The translations under genes were made by a program, and so were the position numbers. This document shows positions 33,283-42,789 of a stretch of DNA of 64,000 nucleotides, one piece after another. The DNA is from CAWAPS01 sp963783945 (lineage in GTDB: Bacteria > Actinomycetota > Acidimicrobiia > Acidimicrobiales > Palsa-688). Within the stretch, counting starts at the first letter, position 1. Each line of letters starts with the position of its first letter. The notes beneath the pieces were generated by a model. That model saw only the letters and a list, made by a program, of their open reading frames with translations, was not told the origin of the DNA and did no database searches. The DNA is taken from the NCBI GenBank assembly GCA_963783945.1, contig CAWAPS010000005.1:496001-560000 (forward strand), read 5' to 3'.

Positions 33283-34041
33283 ATGAGACAGTTACGCGAC
33301 CGGGTAGCGGTAGTCACCGGTGCTGCCAGCGGGATTGGCCTGGGCATTGCCACCGCTTTTGTCGCCGAGGGCATGCGCGTTGTGATGGCCGATGTCGACA
33401 GCGCCCGTCTCGACCGTGAAGCCACCGCCTTGGGCGATAACGCGCACGGTGTGGTCTGTGACGTCGGGAATCCAGACGCCGTCGAGTCTCTTGCTCAAAC
33501 AACGCTCGAACGCTTCGAGGCCGTGCACCTGATCTGTAACAATGCCGGCATCATCCGATCCGGACGCAGCTGGGAGCTGTCGCTCGAAGACTGGACTGCT
33601 GTACTTCGCGTCAACCTCCTCGGCACCCTCTACGGCATCCAGACATTCGTGCCGCTCCTGCTGGCATCAGGACAAGAAGGCCACGTCGTCAACGTGGCGT
33701 CAATGGCCGCCGTTGTGCCGATGCGCGGCATCGGGCCGTACAACGTCGCAAAACACGGCGTGCTCGGCCTGACCGACACGCTGCAAATGGAACTCCGCGA
33801 CGCGGGCGCGCCGGTTGGCGTAAGCCTCGTGATGCCAGGACGGGTGCCCTCACGCTTGGGTCGCCCGCCCCAAGACCCCACCGAGCCTAGATTCGACCCG
33901 GACGAACCCGGCGTCGTGCCGGCATCCGAAGTCGGGCGCATCGTCGTCGACGCCGTGCGAAACGACCAGATGTACGTTTTCACCCATCCCGAGCGCATCA
34001 CCGAAGTCGAAGAGCGCTTCGCTCGGATCACCGCCCGCTAG
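33283..34041 (+). CDS. short-chain dehydrogenase/reductase
   Basis: 252 residues. Cofactor motif TGAASGIG at 12-19, NNAG at 86-89, catalytic Ser 140, Tyr 153 and Lys 157 (YNVAK). The acidic residue after beta-2 (ADVDS) suggests NAD preference. It interconverts an alcohol and a ketone. A 140-bp gap separates it from the zinc dehydrogenase on the same strand, and the two probably act in one catabolic route. Confidence 0.92.
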   Translation: MRQLRDRVAVVTGAASGIGLGIATAFVAEGMRVVMADVDSARLDREATALGDNAHGVVCDVGNPDAVESLAQTTLERFEAVHLICNNAGIIRSGRSWELSLEDWTAVLRVNLLGTLYGIQTFVPLLLASGQEGHVVNVASMAAVVPMRGIGPYNVAKHGVLGLTDTLQMELRDAGAPVGVSLVMPGRVPSRLGRPPQDPTEPRFDPDEPGVVPASEVGRIVVDAVRNDQMYVFTHPERITEVEERFARITAR

Positions 34042-34311
34042 CCCCAAAACACAATCGTCGGCGATGGCGTGGGGCGCCTCACACGTGCAGATCGGAGCGG
34101 ACAGAACAGCCACGCCTAGCGCAGCCTTCGGCCGCAACCAAGGCCCCTCGGCTGGTTCTGGCTGGTGGTATGGAGGGAGCGCCGAAGTCTGCGGTGAGGC
34201 GCTGGTGGTTCTGTTGACCATCGGTTGTCTGGCCGGCAAAGCCGGCCCTGTGCGCTCACGCCGGTGATCGTGGCGAACTAGAGAGGACTGGTCCCGCCTC
34301 GTTCCGTTGGG

Positions 34312-34343
34312 CTCGACTTCTCGATGGCAAGTCAGAAGTCGAG
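34312..34343. repeat. perfect 10-bp inverted repeat
   Basis: CTCGACTTCT (34312-34321) and AGAAGTCGAG (34334-34343), 12-nt loop, in a leader with further pairing potential (GTCCC near 34301 with GGGAC near 34353). It precedes the relic at 34364. Confidence 0.55.
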
Positions 34344-34363
34344 TCTTGAGAAGGGACGGGGCC

Positions 34364-34488
34364 ATGTCCACGTTCGAGGATACGCATCGGGAGCACGTAC
34401 GGGCAGCCTCGCCATGTTCGACCGGCTGATCTTCAGGGGCCATCTGATCTCCTTCTACTATCCGGGCGGGGTCAGTGCCTTCCTGTGA
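34364..34488 (+). pseudogene. N-terminal relic of a mobile-element-associated protein family
   Basis: ATG 34364 after AAGGGACGGGG begins STFEDTHREHV. After one shift the reading continues RLAMFDRLIFRGHLISFYYP and GGVSAFL, then a stop at 34486. The 'MFDRLIFxGHL' opening belongs to a conserved bacterial family of several hundred residues that I recognise by sequence but cannot name functionally. Only ~40 residues remain. Confidence 0.45.
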
Positions 34489-34503
34489 CATGACGGGGCC
34501 CCT

Positions 34504-35149
34504 TTGACCGGGTTCAAGGGAAACGACGTCGGTTGCCCGTCACCGGCGATCGCCAGCCCCAGCGATCTCGAGCAGGCCGTCTTGAAGTTCCAGCAGGCGG
34601 GGGTTACCAATGTAACCGTCGCCGACTTCGTCGGCAGCTTCTCCAACTTCACGGCGATCGCCCAGCAGCAAGGCTTCAAACCGAAATACGGCAACCGGAT
34701 GAGTCGATTATTGCGATCTCCTATGGGAGCCAGCACCCTGACTACGACAACATCGCTGGCGCCATCGCCGTCACCGCCAGCCGCTACGGCGAAGAACGAA
34801 CCGCGGGTACGGTGCCGACCCCAGCGACAGCGAAATGCAGTCAGATTTTCCAGATGAAGGTGGCCCTCTATAAACAAGGAACCACGATCGGGCACAACAA
34901 GGGTGCCATACGCGACCGGCTGTGGATGTTCAAGGCCGCGGGGAGCACACTCCCGTGCTTTCCCGCGAGGCACTGGCGGCCGGGCTACAAGCCGCCAGAT
35001 CGGTCGACTTCTCCTTCCCGTTCAGTCCGAACGACTTCTCCGGGTATCACGTCACCTACGGCGGCCAGTACTGGCGGGCCGACCAGTTCATGCCCGGTTG
35101 CGATTGCTGGCAGGTCGTCGATCCCAACTTCTATCCCAGCTATGCGTAG
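34504..35149 (+). pseudogene. branched-chain amino-acid-type ABC substrate-binding protein, fragment with frameshifts
   Basis: Three frames join to a Peripla_BP_6 C-terminal half: ASPSDLEQAVLKFQQAGVTN and FVGSFSNFTAIAQQQGFKP (to about 34690), then DESIIAISYGSQHPDYDNIA (to about 34890), then REALAAGLQAARSVDFSFPF and FMPGCDCWQVVDPNFYPSYA, ending at TAG 35149. The signal peptide and first lobe are missing. Intact members deliver amino acids, amides or aromatic acids to a membrane permease. None is present nearby. Confidence 0.65.
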
Positions 35150-35212
35150 AGCGAAACAACAACTAAGGCAGGGACGGCTGCCACAGGACCGTTGGGTCCG
35201 ACGGGAGTTAGG

Positions 35213-35647
35213 TCAAGGTTCGACGACGACCTTGAACACGCCCTTCGACTTGTCCGCCGCGACCCGAAACGCCGCAGCAGCATCATCGATAGGGAAACGA
35301 TGCGTGATCAGGGTGGCAGGCAGCTCCGGCCTCGACGCCAGCATGTCGGCCGCCTCGGCAAACTCGCCCCGGCCTTTGTGGCTGCAGTAGCAAAGGGATG
35401 GGCGCAGCGCTATCTCCCGAAGGAAGCCTCCTGGTGCGGCCAAGCGGTCTCTGGACCGTAAATGCCCAGGTACCTCGAGCACCCCCGCGAACTCGTGGCC
35501 AGCGATCTGGGTACTCCCACACCGCAGGTAGGCAAGGTCGGACCCGCAGATGCCTACCGCGGCGACCCGCACAAGCTCACCGTCACCTTCGGGTTCGTCG
35601 ACCTCGACCACCTCGACGGCTGGAGGGGTGTTCCGAACCGCCTTCAC
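35213..35647 (-). pseudogene. zinc alcohol dehydrogenase with internal deletion
   Basis: 144 residues. The N-terminus (MKAVRNTPPAVEVVEVDEPE, VAAVGICGSDLAYLRCGSTQ, AGHEFAGVLE) and the C-terminus (EFAEAADMLASRPELPATLI, AAAFRVAADKSKGVFKVVVE) align with the ends of the intact 311-residue enzyme at 32205. Some 170 residues covering the structural zinc loop and the whole Rossmann domain are missing. The join (VPGHLRSRDRLAAPGG) is non-homologous. It cannot bind NAD. Confidence 0.75.
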
Positions 35648-35675
35648 GACGGCTCCTTTGGCCCGGGCCTCACCT

Positions 35676-36491
35676 TCACAGGCCTACTGCGGCTATCTGG
35701 CCGCCATCTGCGAGGATGTCGCAGGCGGCGACGAAGCTCGCTACCGGTGAGCAAAGGAAGACGGCCACAGCGGCCAGCTCCTCGGGGAGTCCAAGGCGCC
35801 CGATGGCGGAGTTATCGATCATGTTGCGGGTGAACTCTTCGGTAGTTCCCGGTTCCAGGCGTGACATGGGGGTGTCGACTGCGCCTGGTGATAGTGACAC
35901 CAACCGTGCCCCCCTTTCGCCGAAGGCTTTGGCCTCGCGCTTGACCAGGGAACGCACTCCCAGCTTGGACAGCGGGTACGCCAGCTCGACTGTGGGTGCC
36001 AGATGGGCAAGTCCCGCGGCTCCCTCTGGTGGCAACGCCTCGCTGAACGCCGCTAACGCGTCTGGCGGCAGCGGGAAATAGGAAGAGTTCGACGCGAATA
36101 GAACCGCGGCCGAACCCTTCGCCATGTGGGGGAGAATCGTGCGGACCAGTCGGGCTGTGGCGTCCAGATTTACCGCCAGGATCCGCTCGGGAGTACCCAT
36201 ATGGGGCGATATCCCGGCGGTGTGAACCAAGGCCGCGATCGGCCGGTCACCTAATGCGCCGAGGAGCTGGTCCGGCCAGGCCGGATCGGCGACGTCCCCG
36301 GCCAGCACCTCGACACTCCTCGCAGCGCTGCGCAGCGAAGCGGCCACGGCTTCCAGCCGGGACGCGTCGATGTCGCACATCAGAAGTTGGGGCCAGCCAG
36401 CTTGCCCCAACTGAGATGCGACTTGGGACCCCATGCCTCCCGCTGCACCGGTGACCACCGCGACGCCTTCGGGCAGCTTCTGGTTATTCAC
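35676..36491 (-). CDS. short-chain dehydrogenase/reductase
   Basis: 271 residues from GTG 36491, which has AGGAAAG seven bases upstream. A longer frame from ATG 36530 would overlap the upstream gene. TGAAGGMG at 14-21, HTAG in place of NNAG, FASNSSYF with the catalytic Ser, and AYPLSKLG giving Tyr-x3-Lys. The ~25-residue insertion between Ser and Tyr and the overall pattern recall steroid/bile-acid 3-alpha-hydroxysteroid dehydrogenases. It starts 19 bp after the stop of the Old-Yellow-Enzyme gene, so they form an operon. Confidence 0.85.
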   Translation of the reverse strand: MNNQKLPEGVAVVTGAAGGMGSQVASQLGQAGWPQLLMCDIDASRLEAVAASLRSAARSVEVLAGDVADPAWPDQLLGALGDRPIAALVHTAGISPHMGTPERILAVNLDATARLVRTILPHMAKGSAAVLFASNSSYFPLPPDALAAFSEALPPEGAAGLAHLAPTVELAYPLSKLGVRSLVKREAKAFGERGARLVSLSPGAVDTPMSRLEPGTTEEFTRNMIDNSAIGRLGLPEELAAVAVFLCSPVASFVAACDILADGGQIAAVGL

Positions 36492-36510
36492 GTCAACTCT
36501 TTCCTGAACG

Positions 36511-37998
36511 TCAGATTCGGGCAGCGACATCGGCGGCTGTGCGCACCGCGCCCTGGATGTATCCCATGCCGTTGCAGTCACCGATCATGTGCGCCTCGAT
36601 TCCAGCGCCGGCCAACTCATCGAACAGGAACCTGTTGGGCATCGCTTCCTTAGCGACAATCACCACCCCGGCCGGCAGGCGGATCTGCTCACCCTGGGTG
36701 TCGACGAAGAAAACCGCGTCGAGCTCGATACGAATGCCGGTCGCGGCAGGGTGGAGAAAGATGTCGGTTTCGGACATCTCGGCGAGCATCACCGAACGCC
36801 GAGCCGGGGACAGACCCCAGCCGAGCTGGGCGCCCTCGTCGATCACCCCGACCTTGCGGCCTTGTTGGTGTAAGAACTCGGCCAGCTGCATACCCACCAG
36901 GTCACCGCCGATGATCACCACCGGCTCCCTGCCATCAGCCTCATGGGCGCCCAGCAGTAGAGAATGAAGGGAGGAAGCGTCATGTACGTGGGGAAAGTGT
37001 CGGCCCTGGATCTCAGGCGGTCCTTGGATCGCACCGGTGGCGACGATCACCACGTCGGGCTCTAAGGCCCTAATGGACTCCAGTGATGCCGGACTGTTCA
37101 GCTTCACGTCAACTTCGAGTTCCTCGAGGCGGTCTTCTAGCCACCGCACGAAATGACCGTTGGGTCGATAGGTGATCGCCGCCACCCGGGCCGCGCCACC
37201 CAGCTCGCCGGTTGCCTCCAACAGGGTGACCGAATGGCCGCGCAGCGCCAATCGTCGGGCAGCTTCCATACCGGCCGGACCGCCTCCTGCCACCACCACC
37301 CGGCGCCGGATCTGGGCGGGACGTAACAGGTCCTCCTTCTCGAACCCCACCTCCGGGTTCACCGCGCAGCGAAGCGGCTGGTTGAGCATCGCCTGGCTGA
37401 GACACCGATAGTCGTAAATGCACGGCCGCACCGACCGCACACCTCCTTCAGCGAGGTGGCGGGCGAAGTCTGCATCGGCGATCTGCTTTCGGCCCATCGC
37501 CATGAAATCGAACTTGCCCTCTCCAATCGCCCGGTCCGCCACCTCGGGATCGATCCGCCCCACCGTCACCACAGGCAGGGAGACCGATTCCTTGACCGCC
37601 GCCGCGTAGGGGATCAACTTGGCCGGCTCATGAGGTAGGAAGGAGCTGAACAGAGCCTTGGTGACGAGGTAGTCGTGGATGGTGGTGACAGTGATCGCAT
37701 CAACCCCCGCCTGCTCCGCGATGGCGGCCGTCGCACGAACATCGTCCAACGTGATTCCGCCCGGGATGTAGAACTCGGCCGCGTTGAGTTTGCACAGCAT
37801 CGGGAAATCACGGCCGATCCGTCGGCGGATCGCCTCGATCACTTCCTTCATCAGCCTTGCCCGGTTCTCCACTGAGCCGCCGTAGGGATCGCTGCGGCGG
37901 TTCTCCGCCGGAGAAAGGAAGGAAATTGATGACGTAGCTGTGACCGGCGTGCAGCTCGATCGCGTCGAAACCCGCCTCCACCGCCCGGGCGGCCCCAT
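36511..37998 (-). CDS. Old-Yellow-Enzyme/2,4-dienoyl-CoA reductase-like, C-terminal part (frameshifted gene)
   Basis: This frame carries the end of the FMN barrel (SPAENRRSDPYGGSVENRAR, TVGRIDPEVADRAIGEGKFD, MGRKQIADADFARHL), then the FAD/NAD(P) module (RRRVVVAGGGPAGMEAARRL, VIIGGDLVGMQLAEFL, HMIGDCNGMGYIQGA). The iron-sulfur loop reads RPCIYDYRCLSQ...RCAVNP. Compared with the CxxCxxxC-x11-C of 2,4-dienoyl-CoA reductases it lacks the second Cys and one residue. The N-terminal barrel is in the neighbouring frame; see 37808. The family reduces enone or dienoyl substrates using NAD(P)H via FAD, [4Fe-4S] and FMN. True coding here begins near 37925. Confidence 0.85.
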   Translation of the reverse strand: MGPPGRWRRVSTRSSCTPVTATSSISFLSPAENRRSDPYGGSVENRARLMKEVIEAIRRRIGRDFPMLCKLNAAEFYIPGGITLDDVRATAAIAEQAGVDAITVTTIHDYLVTKALFSSFLPHEPAKLIPYAAAVKESVSLPVVTVGRIDPEVADRAIGEGKFDFMAMGRKQIADADFARHLAEGGVRSVRPCIYDYRCLSQAMLNQPLRCAVNPEVGFEKEDLLRPAQIRRRVVVAGGGPAGMEAARRLALRGHSVTLLEATGELGGAARVAAITYRPNGHFVRWLEDRLEELEVDVKLNSPASLESIRALEPDVVIVATGAIQGPPEIQGRHFPHVHDASSLHSLLLGAHEADGREPVVIIGGDLVGMQLAEFLHQQGRKVGVIDEGAQLGWGLSPARRSVMLAEMSETDIFLHPAATGIRIELDAVFFVDTQGEQIRLPAGVVIVAKEAMPNRFLFDELAGAGIEAHMIGDCNGMGYIQGAVRTAADVAARI

Positions 37999-38539
37999 CG
38001 GCGAAATCTGATATCAGCGCGGCGATGTCATCGTGGTCCATCTCCTTGAACTGCGCTGCCGCGACCGCATGGCCGATCGACGACAACGCCAGCTCGTCGG
38101 GAAAGAGGGTTTCGAACAGGCTGCGACCGAGGTCTTCGTCGCCGGGCCGGGGAAGTGGCAGGGAGGGACACAGCAGCGGGACGCCCGCGACAATGTCCGA
38201 GGACGAAGTGGTACCCCCGTGATGCAGCTGGGCAGAAATCCTCCCCCCGTTGCGGTGAATCGCATCAGTCATACGCCGCAAACCGGGCAAGAACCGATCA
38301 TCGGAAATGCCCACCTGGTTGGTCTGCACCTGGCCGCGCGGGTAGCTCACACCCACCGCACCCATCGTCAGCAAAGCCGCGCCACCAGCCGCACGAGCAG
38401 CGTAGAACGCGACGCTCTCGTCGCTGATAGTCCCATCCCGACTGGCAAGGTTGGTACCCATCGCCGTCTGAAAGAGACGATTGGGAAGCTCCAGGGTCCC
38501 GATCCTCCCCGGCGCCAACAAGTTCGCATAGCTCGTCAC
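37808..38539 (-). CDS. Old-Yellow-Enzyme-like reductase, N-terminal part
   Basis: Start GTG 38539 with GGGAG upstream (VTSYANLLAPGRIGTLELPN). FMN-barrel motifs: RLFQTAMGTNLASRDG, GGRISAQLHHGGTTSSS, GFDAIELHAGHSYVINFL. The frame is lost at about 37920, where TTCCTT is followed by a duplicated CCTT. Removing the 4-bp duplication restores SYVINFLSPAENRRSDP and one ~675-residue gene ending at 36511. The tail after VINFL in this frame is not coding. The gene heads an operon with the SDR at 35676. Confidence 0.82.
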   Translation of the reverse strand: MTSYANLLAPGRIGTLELPNRLFQTAMGTNLASRDGTISDESVAFYAARAAGGAALLTMGAVGVSYPRGQVQTNQVGISDDRFLPGLRRMTDAIHRNGGRISAQLHHGGTTSSSDIVAGVPLLCPSLPLPRPGDEDLGRSLFETLFPDELALSSIGHAVAAAQFKEMDHDDIAALISDFADGAARAVEAGFDAIELHAGHSYVINFLPFSGGEPPQRSLRRLSGEPGKADEGSDRGDPPTDRP

Positions 38540-39065
38540 GCTTTCATGCTCCCATTTCCAGATTGCGATCGGAAACGATTGGCGCGGTTCCAGTCTCCGC
38601 CATCGTCGACGGAGAGCGCTAATCGAGTAGTACATCTCAGGCCCGCCACGATCATGCCTTTGCCAGGTTCACCGTTACTGAATCACTCAAGGCGGCAACC
38701 ACGACCAGGTGTTTGCCGGCACCGTTTCGAGTTCACCCGGGTAGTAGAGAGGATGGCCCGGCCTAGATCAAGCCCTAATCAGAACACAGTGTGTGAACCG
38801 CGACCTCATGATCGTTCCACGCCGATCGGTCGTTGGTCAATCTTTTGCTATTGACGCCGGCCTCGGTGAACGGCTGCGCCATCCGGCAATCTACGCATAT
38901 CGCCTTCGGTGGACAAAGCGCGGTGGCTTGAGAAAAAACCTGGGGCGGTGCCGATCCTAAACCAACGGTTCACGGACCATGCAGGTATTGGACCTTGATG
39001 CCTGGAGGGCAAACCCGTTTCTCTTGCTGTGCATTTCAGTGTCGAAGGATAGGGAGTAAGCCAGA
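38540..39065. other. 526 bp, no gene seen
   Basis: Divergent region between the OYE reductase (minus) and the substrate-binding-protein pseudogene (plus), so it should hold both promoters. No consensus pair or strong palindrome was identified by eye. Confidence 0.45.
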
Positions 39066-40305
39066 GTGTCTCGAAAATTGAGCTTCTGGCTGCAACAGTC
39101 GCGCCGTTCCTCGTGCTCGCCGGTTGCAGTAGCTCACCGAAGTCGAGCAGCTCGAGCTCGGGTGTGCCCAACTCGCGAGGCGGGCTCACCTACACCGTTG
39201 GGGTCCTGGTGGACATGACCGGTCTGGCCTCAACCAACAATCGGTCCTCGCCCCCGGGGTGTCGCAGCGGGGGTTGGCGTGGCAGCGGAGGCGGGGTTCA
39301 AGATCAGGTATGTGGTCACAGATACGTAGAGCTCGCCGACTGGGACCCTGGCCGCGGCGCAGAAGCTCGTAGAACAAGATCGCGTGTTCGCGGTGCTGGC
39401 CCTCTCCGCCCTCACGTTCGCGGCAGCGCCCTACCTGGCATCGAGGGGGATTCCTGTAATCGGAGCTGCCCAGGACGCCAGTGAGTGGACCACGAGCCCG
39501 AACATGTTCTCGGTGATCGGCACCCGGGACTACAGCAAGGTCTACAGCCAAGACGGCCTGATCCTCAAGGATCTCGGAGCCACCAACGTGGCCTCGATCG
39601 GATACAGCATCTCCCCGTCCTCGGCGGGCGCCGCCAAGGCGGCGGCTATCTCTGCCCGCTTGGCAGGGCTAAAGGTGGGTTACCTCAACGCCAACTTCCC
39701 CTTCGGCCGCACCAACGTGGCTCCAACCGCTCTGGCATTCAAGACCGCCGGATCCGACGGGCTCAGCGCGTCCATCGAGACCAACACCGAATTCGCTCTC
39801 ATAGACGCCCTGCGCCAGGAAGGGATCAACCCCGAAGGTCGCCCTGGTTTCCACCGGCTATCTCAACCGGCGGTCCCGGCGCAGAACGAATCGCTCAGGG
39901 CCTCTATTTCCCGCTGGGCTGGGAACCCGCGGAGATGCACACGGCCGCGACCGAAAGGTTGCAGAACGCGTTGAAGACCTACCCGGATGTTAGAGGTGAC
40001 CCCGGCTGGGGCCAGTACCTGGGATACATGTCGTCGACGCATTCGTCCAGGGCCTCAAGCTGGCAGGACCCAACCCCACCCAGGCAGCCCTGATCAAAGC
40101 CCTCCAAGGAATCCGAAACTACAACGGCGCCGGCCTTTACGGCGCCCACTCGGTCGGCCTCGCCATGGACCAACGGGGCAAAGTCAGCGGAGACGAGAAC
40201 TGCGAATGGGTCGTTCAGTACTCCGGAACCACCTTCCATCTCCTACCGGGCATGGAACCCATCTGCGGAGAAACCATTGCAGGCGTCTCGACTTCATCGA
40301 GCTGA
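39066..40305 (+). pseudogene. branched-chain-type ABC substrate-binding lipoprotein, frameshifted
   Basis: GTG 39066 follows AGGGAG. Across frames: a lipoprotein signal (VAPFLVLAGCSSSPKSS), GGLTYTVGVLVDMTGLAS, KLVEQDRVFAVLALSALTFA, YLASRGIPVIGAAQDASEWT, SVIGTRDYSKVYSQDGLILK, LAGLKVGYLNANFPFG. The end LAGPNPTQAALIKALQGIRN and GHSVGLAMDQRGKV-like segment runs to TGA 40305. At least three shifts are needed. This is a full-length Peripla_BP_6 protein in outline. Its type (uptake of amino, amide or aromatic acids) fits the catabolic genes around it. The longest single frame is 39384-39974. Confidence 0.65.
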
Positions 40306-40599
40306 CATTCGCACCCGGGATTCCAGGAGCTGGTCCCAGACTTCCAACTCCGTAGATATCGTGGTCGCCACGCCGATCGACTTCCCGGCAGTTTCCTCTT
40401 CATGTTCGGCGCAGCTTCGCCACCGGAGGGCGCGCCCGGCTGGCCCGGGTCCAGGTTGCCGGTGGTGCAGGAAGCGGTGCGTCGCCGCCGACCTCGGGAA
40501 CTGCTGGATGGAGCGGGACTACGAGACGACCGTGCACCGGGCTGGCGCTCGGATCGCCGTCGTGCAGTTCTCACCCGGGAGGCCGCGGCCGCCTGAGGT

Positions 40600-41392
40600 G
40601 TCGAGGAGGGCGATCGCGTCGCCGTCCGGGGTATCGTCTTCATGCCTGACGGACGCGTCCGCACCTACGGGCACGACGTCTCTGCGAACGAGGGATCAGG
40701 TCTCTACGGGGGGGTTCGCCGAGCACATGGAGCTCGTCCCGGGCTCGAGCGTCTACCGCCTGCCCGAGGACCGTACGGCGGAGGAGCTCACCTTCTTCGA
40801 ACCGCTGAGCTGCGCCATCAGCTGGATCGCGCCGGTCACCAAGGACGACGTGGTGGTCGAGGGCCCCGGACACATGGGCTTGGCCACGATCGTGGCGGCC
40901 CGGGCCGTCGGCGCGGGGATGGTCATCGTCACCGGCACGGCCAAGGACCGGTTCCGGCTGGACTGCGCGCTCGACGTCGGCGCCGACCACGTCATCGACG
41001 TCGACGCCGAGGATCCCGTCGATCGAGTGCGCGAGCTCACCGGCGGCCACATGGCCGACGTCGTGCTCGACGCCGCGTCCGGCAACCCGATCTCGGTCAA
41101 CCTCGCCATGGACATGGTGAAGAAGGGCGGACACGTCGTCGTCGCTGGCATGAAGGACCGCCCCCTCGAGGGGTTCCACAACGACTGGATCCCGACCCGA
41201 CGGATCACGCTGCACCCTGGAGCCGGCCTCGACACCGAAGGCGCGGTGGCGCTCATCAACGACGGCAAGGTTCCCACAGCCGCCCTCATCGGCGAGACGT
41301 TGCCCCTCGAGCGCTTCGAGGAGGCGTTCGCACTCATGACCCGTCAGGTGCCGGGACGCGACGCCGTCCGCTTCGCCCTGCGGCTAACCTGA
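40600..41392 (+). pseudogene. zinc-binding alcohol dehydrogenase, N-terminally broken
   Basis: GDRVAVRGIVFMPDGRVRTY, GHDVSANEGSGLYGG, then after one surplus G in a G7 run (about 40706-40712) FAEHMELVPGSSVYRLPEDR, VVVEGPGHMGLATIVAARAV (Rossmann), ADVVLDAASGNPISVNLAMD, ending RFALRLT. The first ~90 residues with the catalytic zinc ligands are not found upstream, where a TGA interrupts the reading near 40597. The cofactor and substrate domains are otherwise well preserved. It is followed after 27 bp by the DUF6282 gene. Confidence 0.7.
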
Positions 41393-41419
41393 CCTCCGAC
41401 ACCACACAAGAGGGGAAGG

Positions 41420-42301
41420 ATGCCCATCCGCATCCAGAACGCGATCGACATGCACGTGCACTTCGGTCCGGACACTATCGGCGGCACGCTCGACATGTTC
41501 GACATGCACGCCGTGTCCGCGGTCGACGCGGCTCGCGACGCGGCGGAGACCGGCCACGCCGCAGTCGTCCTGAAGTCGCACAGCTTCGCGTCACCGATGA
41601 TCGCCAAGAACATCGAGGGGGCCGTCCCCGGCATCCGCCTCTTCGGCGGGATCTGCACCGACTACATCTCGGGCGGGCTGAACCTGGAGGGGATCGAGGC
41701 GGCACTCTCGCTCGGCGCGAAGATCGTCTGGCTGCCGACCGTGCACAGCCGACAGGACTTCGGCAAGCACAAGATGCCCAGGGAGCCGTACCACAGCGAG
41801 GGCATCGCGGTTACCGACGACGACAACAAGGTCCTACCAGCGGTGCACGAGATCTTCTCCATGGTGCGCGAGAAGGACGCGGTCCTCGCCACCGGACACA
41901 CGACGGGGGAGGAGCACTACGCAGTAGTCAAGGAGCTCGCACGCGACGGGAAGGTACTCGTGACCCACGCAGCCGAGAAGCTGGCGGGCCCGCGCCTGAC
42001 GCCTGAGCAGTGCAAGGAGCTAGCGGATCTCGGCGCCTACGTCGAGGTGACCGCTCAGCTGTGCAAGGAGCTGTTCGGCCATCCGGGCATTACCCCGCAC
42101 GAGGTGATGGAGATGATCCGCACGATCGGGCCGTCCCGGGTCTGCCTGTCGACGGACTACGGCTGGACGAAGGCGGTCCCGCGGCCCGCCGAGGGGATGG
42201 TCGAATTCCTCAACGCCCTTTGGGCCGAAGGCGTCACCGACGACGAGCTGAAGACCATGGTGAGCGACAACCCGGCCCGGCTGCTGGGGCTGTCGCTGTA
42301 G
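41420..42301 (+). CDS. DUF6282 family metal-dependent hydrolase-like protein
   Basis: 293 residues from ATG 41420 with AGGGGAAGG upstream. AIDMHVHFGPDT at the N-terminus is an amidohydrolase-type H-x-H metal site. AAVVLKSHSFASP, VWLPTVHSRQDFG, ATGHTTGEEHYAVV and LVTHAAEKLAGP supply further histidines. CLSTDYGWTKAVPRP gives the closing Asp. The ending DDELKTMVSDNPARLLGL is typical of amidohydrolase relatives. It probably hydrolyses a ring or amide in a catabolic pathway. The substrate is unknown. Codon choice is more C/G-ending than in the decayed genes to its left, and the frame is intact. Confidence 0.85.
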   Translation: MPIRIQNAIDMHVHFGPDTIGGTLDMFDMHAVSAVDAARDAAETGHAAVVLKSHSFASPMIAKNIEGAVPGIRLFGGICTDYISGGLNLEGIEAALSLGAKIVWLPTVHSRQDFGKHKMPREPYHSEGIAVTDDDNKVLPAVHEIFSMVREKDAVLATGHTTGEEHYAVVKELARDGKVLVTHAAEKLAGPRLTPEQCKELADLGAYVEVTAQLCKELFGHPGITPHEVMEMIRTIGPSRVCLSTDYGWTKAVPRPAEGMVEFLNALWAEGVTDDELKTMVSDNPARLLGLSL

Positions 42302-42789
42302 CGACGACGACGCTCAGGTCGTTCGTCCTCGCTGCGCTGCGGGCGCTCCGCAATGACCCGGGGCGTCGCTCCGGCGCGACCGGCAATCAGCGAGCCGCCG
42401 TCCCGAAGGCGCCCAGGCCGCATCTCCAAAGCGGCAGGCGGCTTGACACGGCCCCACTCGTTCACTCACGTGGTCGAGCCGTGTCAAGAGTGAAGGCGTT
42501 GGCTCGTTGCTCGTGCTTTCCCCCGCGGCCTTCGCGTGCGTGCAAGCCCGCCGGACCGCAGCCGGGGTCAAGGTGGAGCGCCCAACTGGACGAACGACGT
42601 TGATGCCGGCGAAGGACGGCATCCTGTTGGGCGCAAAGGCGCCGGTCGGTTCGGAGCACCTCGCCGCGATGGGCATGTTGGTCGTCGCTGTCGACCAGAA
42701 GGGTCCAAGTATCTCTGGCGATCGGATCTCCCGCTTGACGTGGATCAACGAGTCGTGCGGAAGGGGGTCGCATCCTCGAGCGGAACGCG
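42302..42789. other. 488 bp, no supported gene
   Basis: Open frames exist on both strands, but none shows a known motif or credible start. It lies between the DUF6282 gene and a transposase relic, so it may be insertion-sequence debris. Confidence 0.4.

Noticed and set aside
40642..42006. 454-codon plus-strand frame across the zinc ADH and DUF6282 genes
   Set aside because: Arg/Gly/His-rich wrong-frame reading of two recognised genes.
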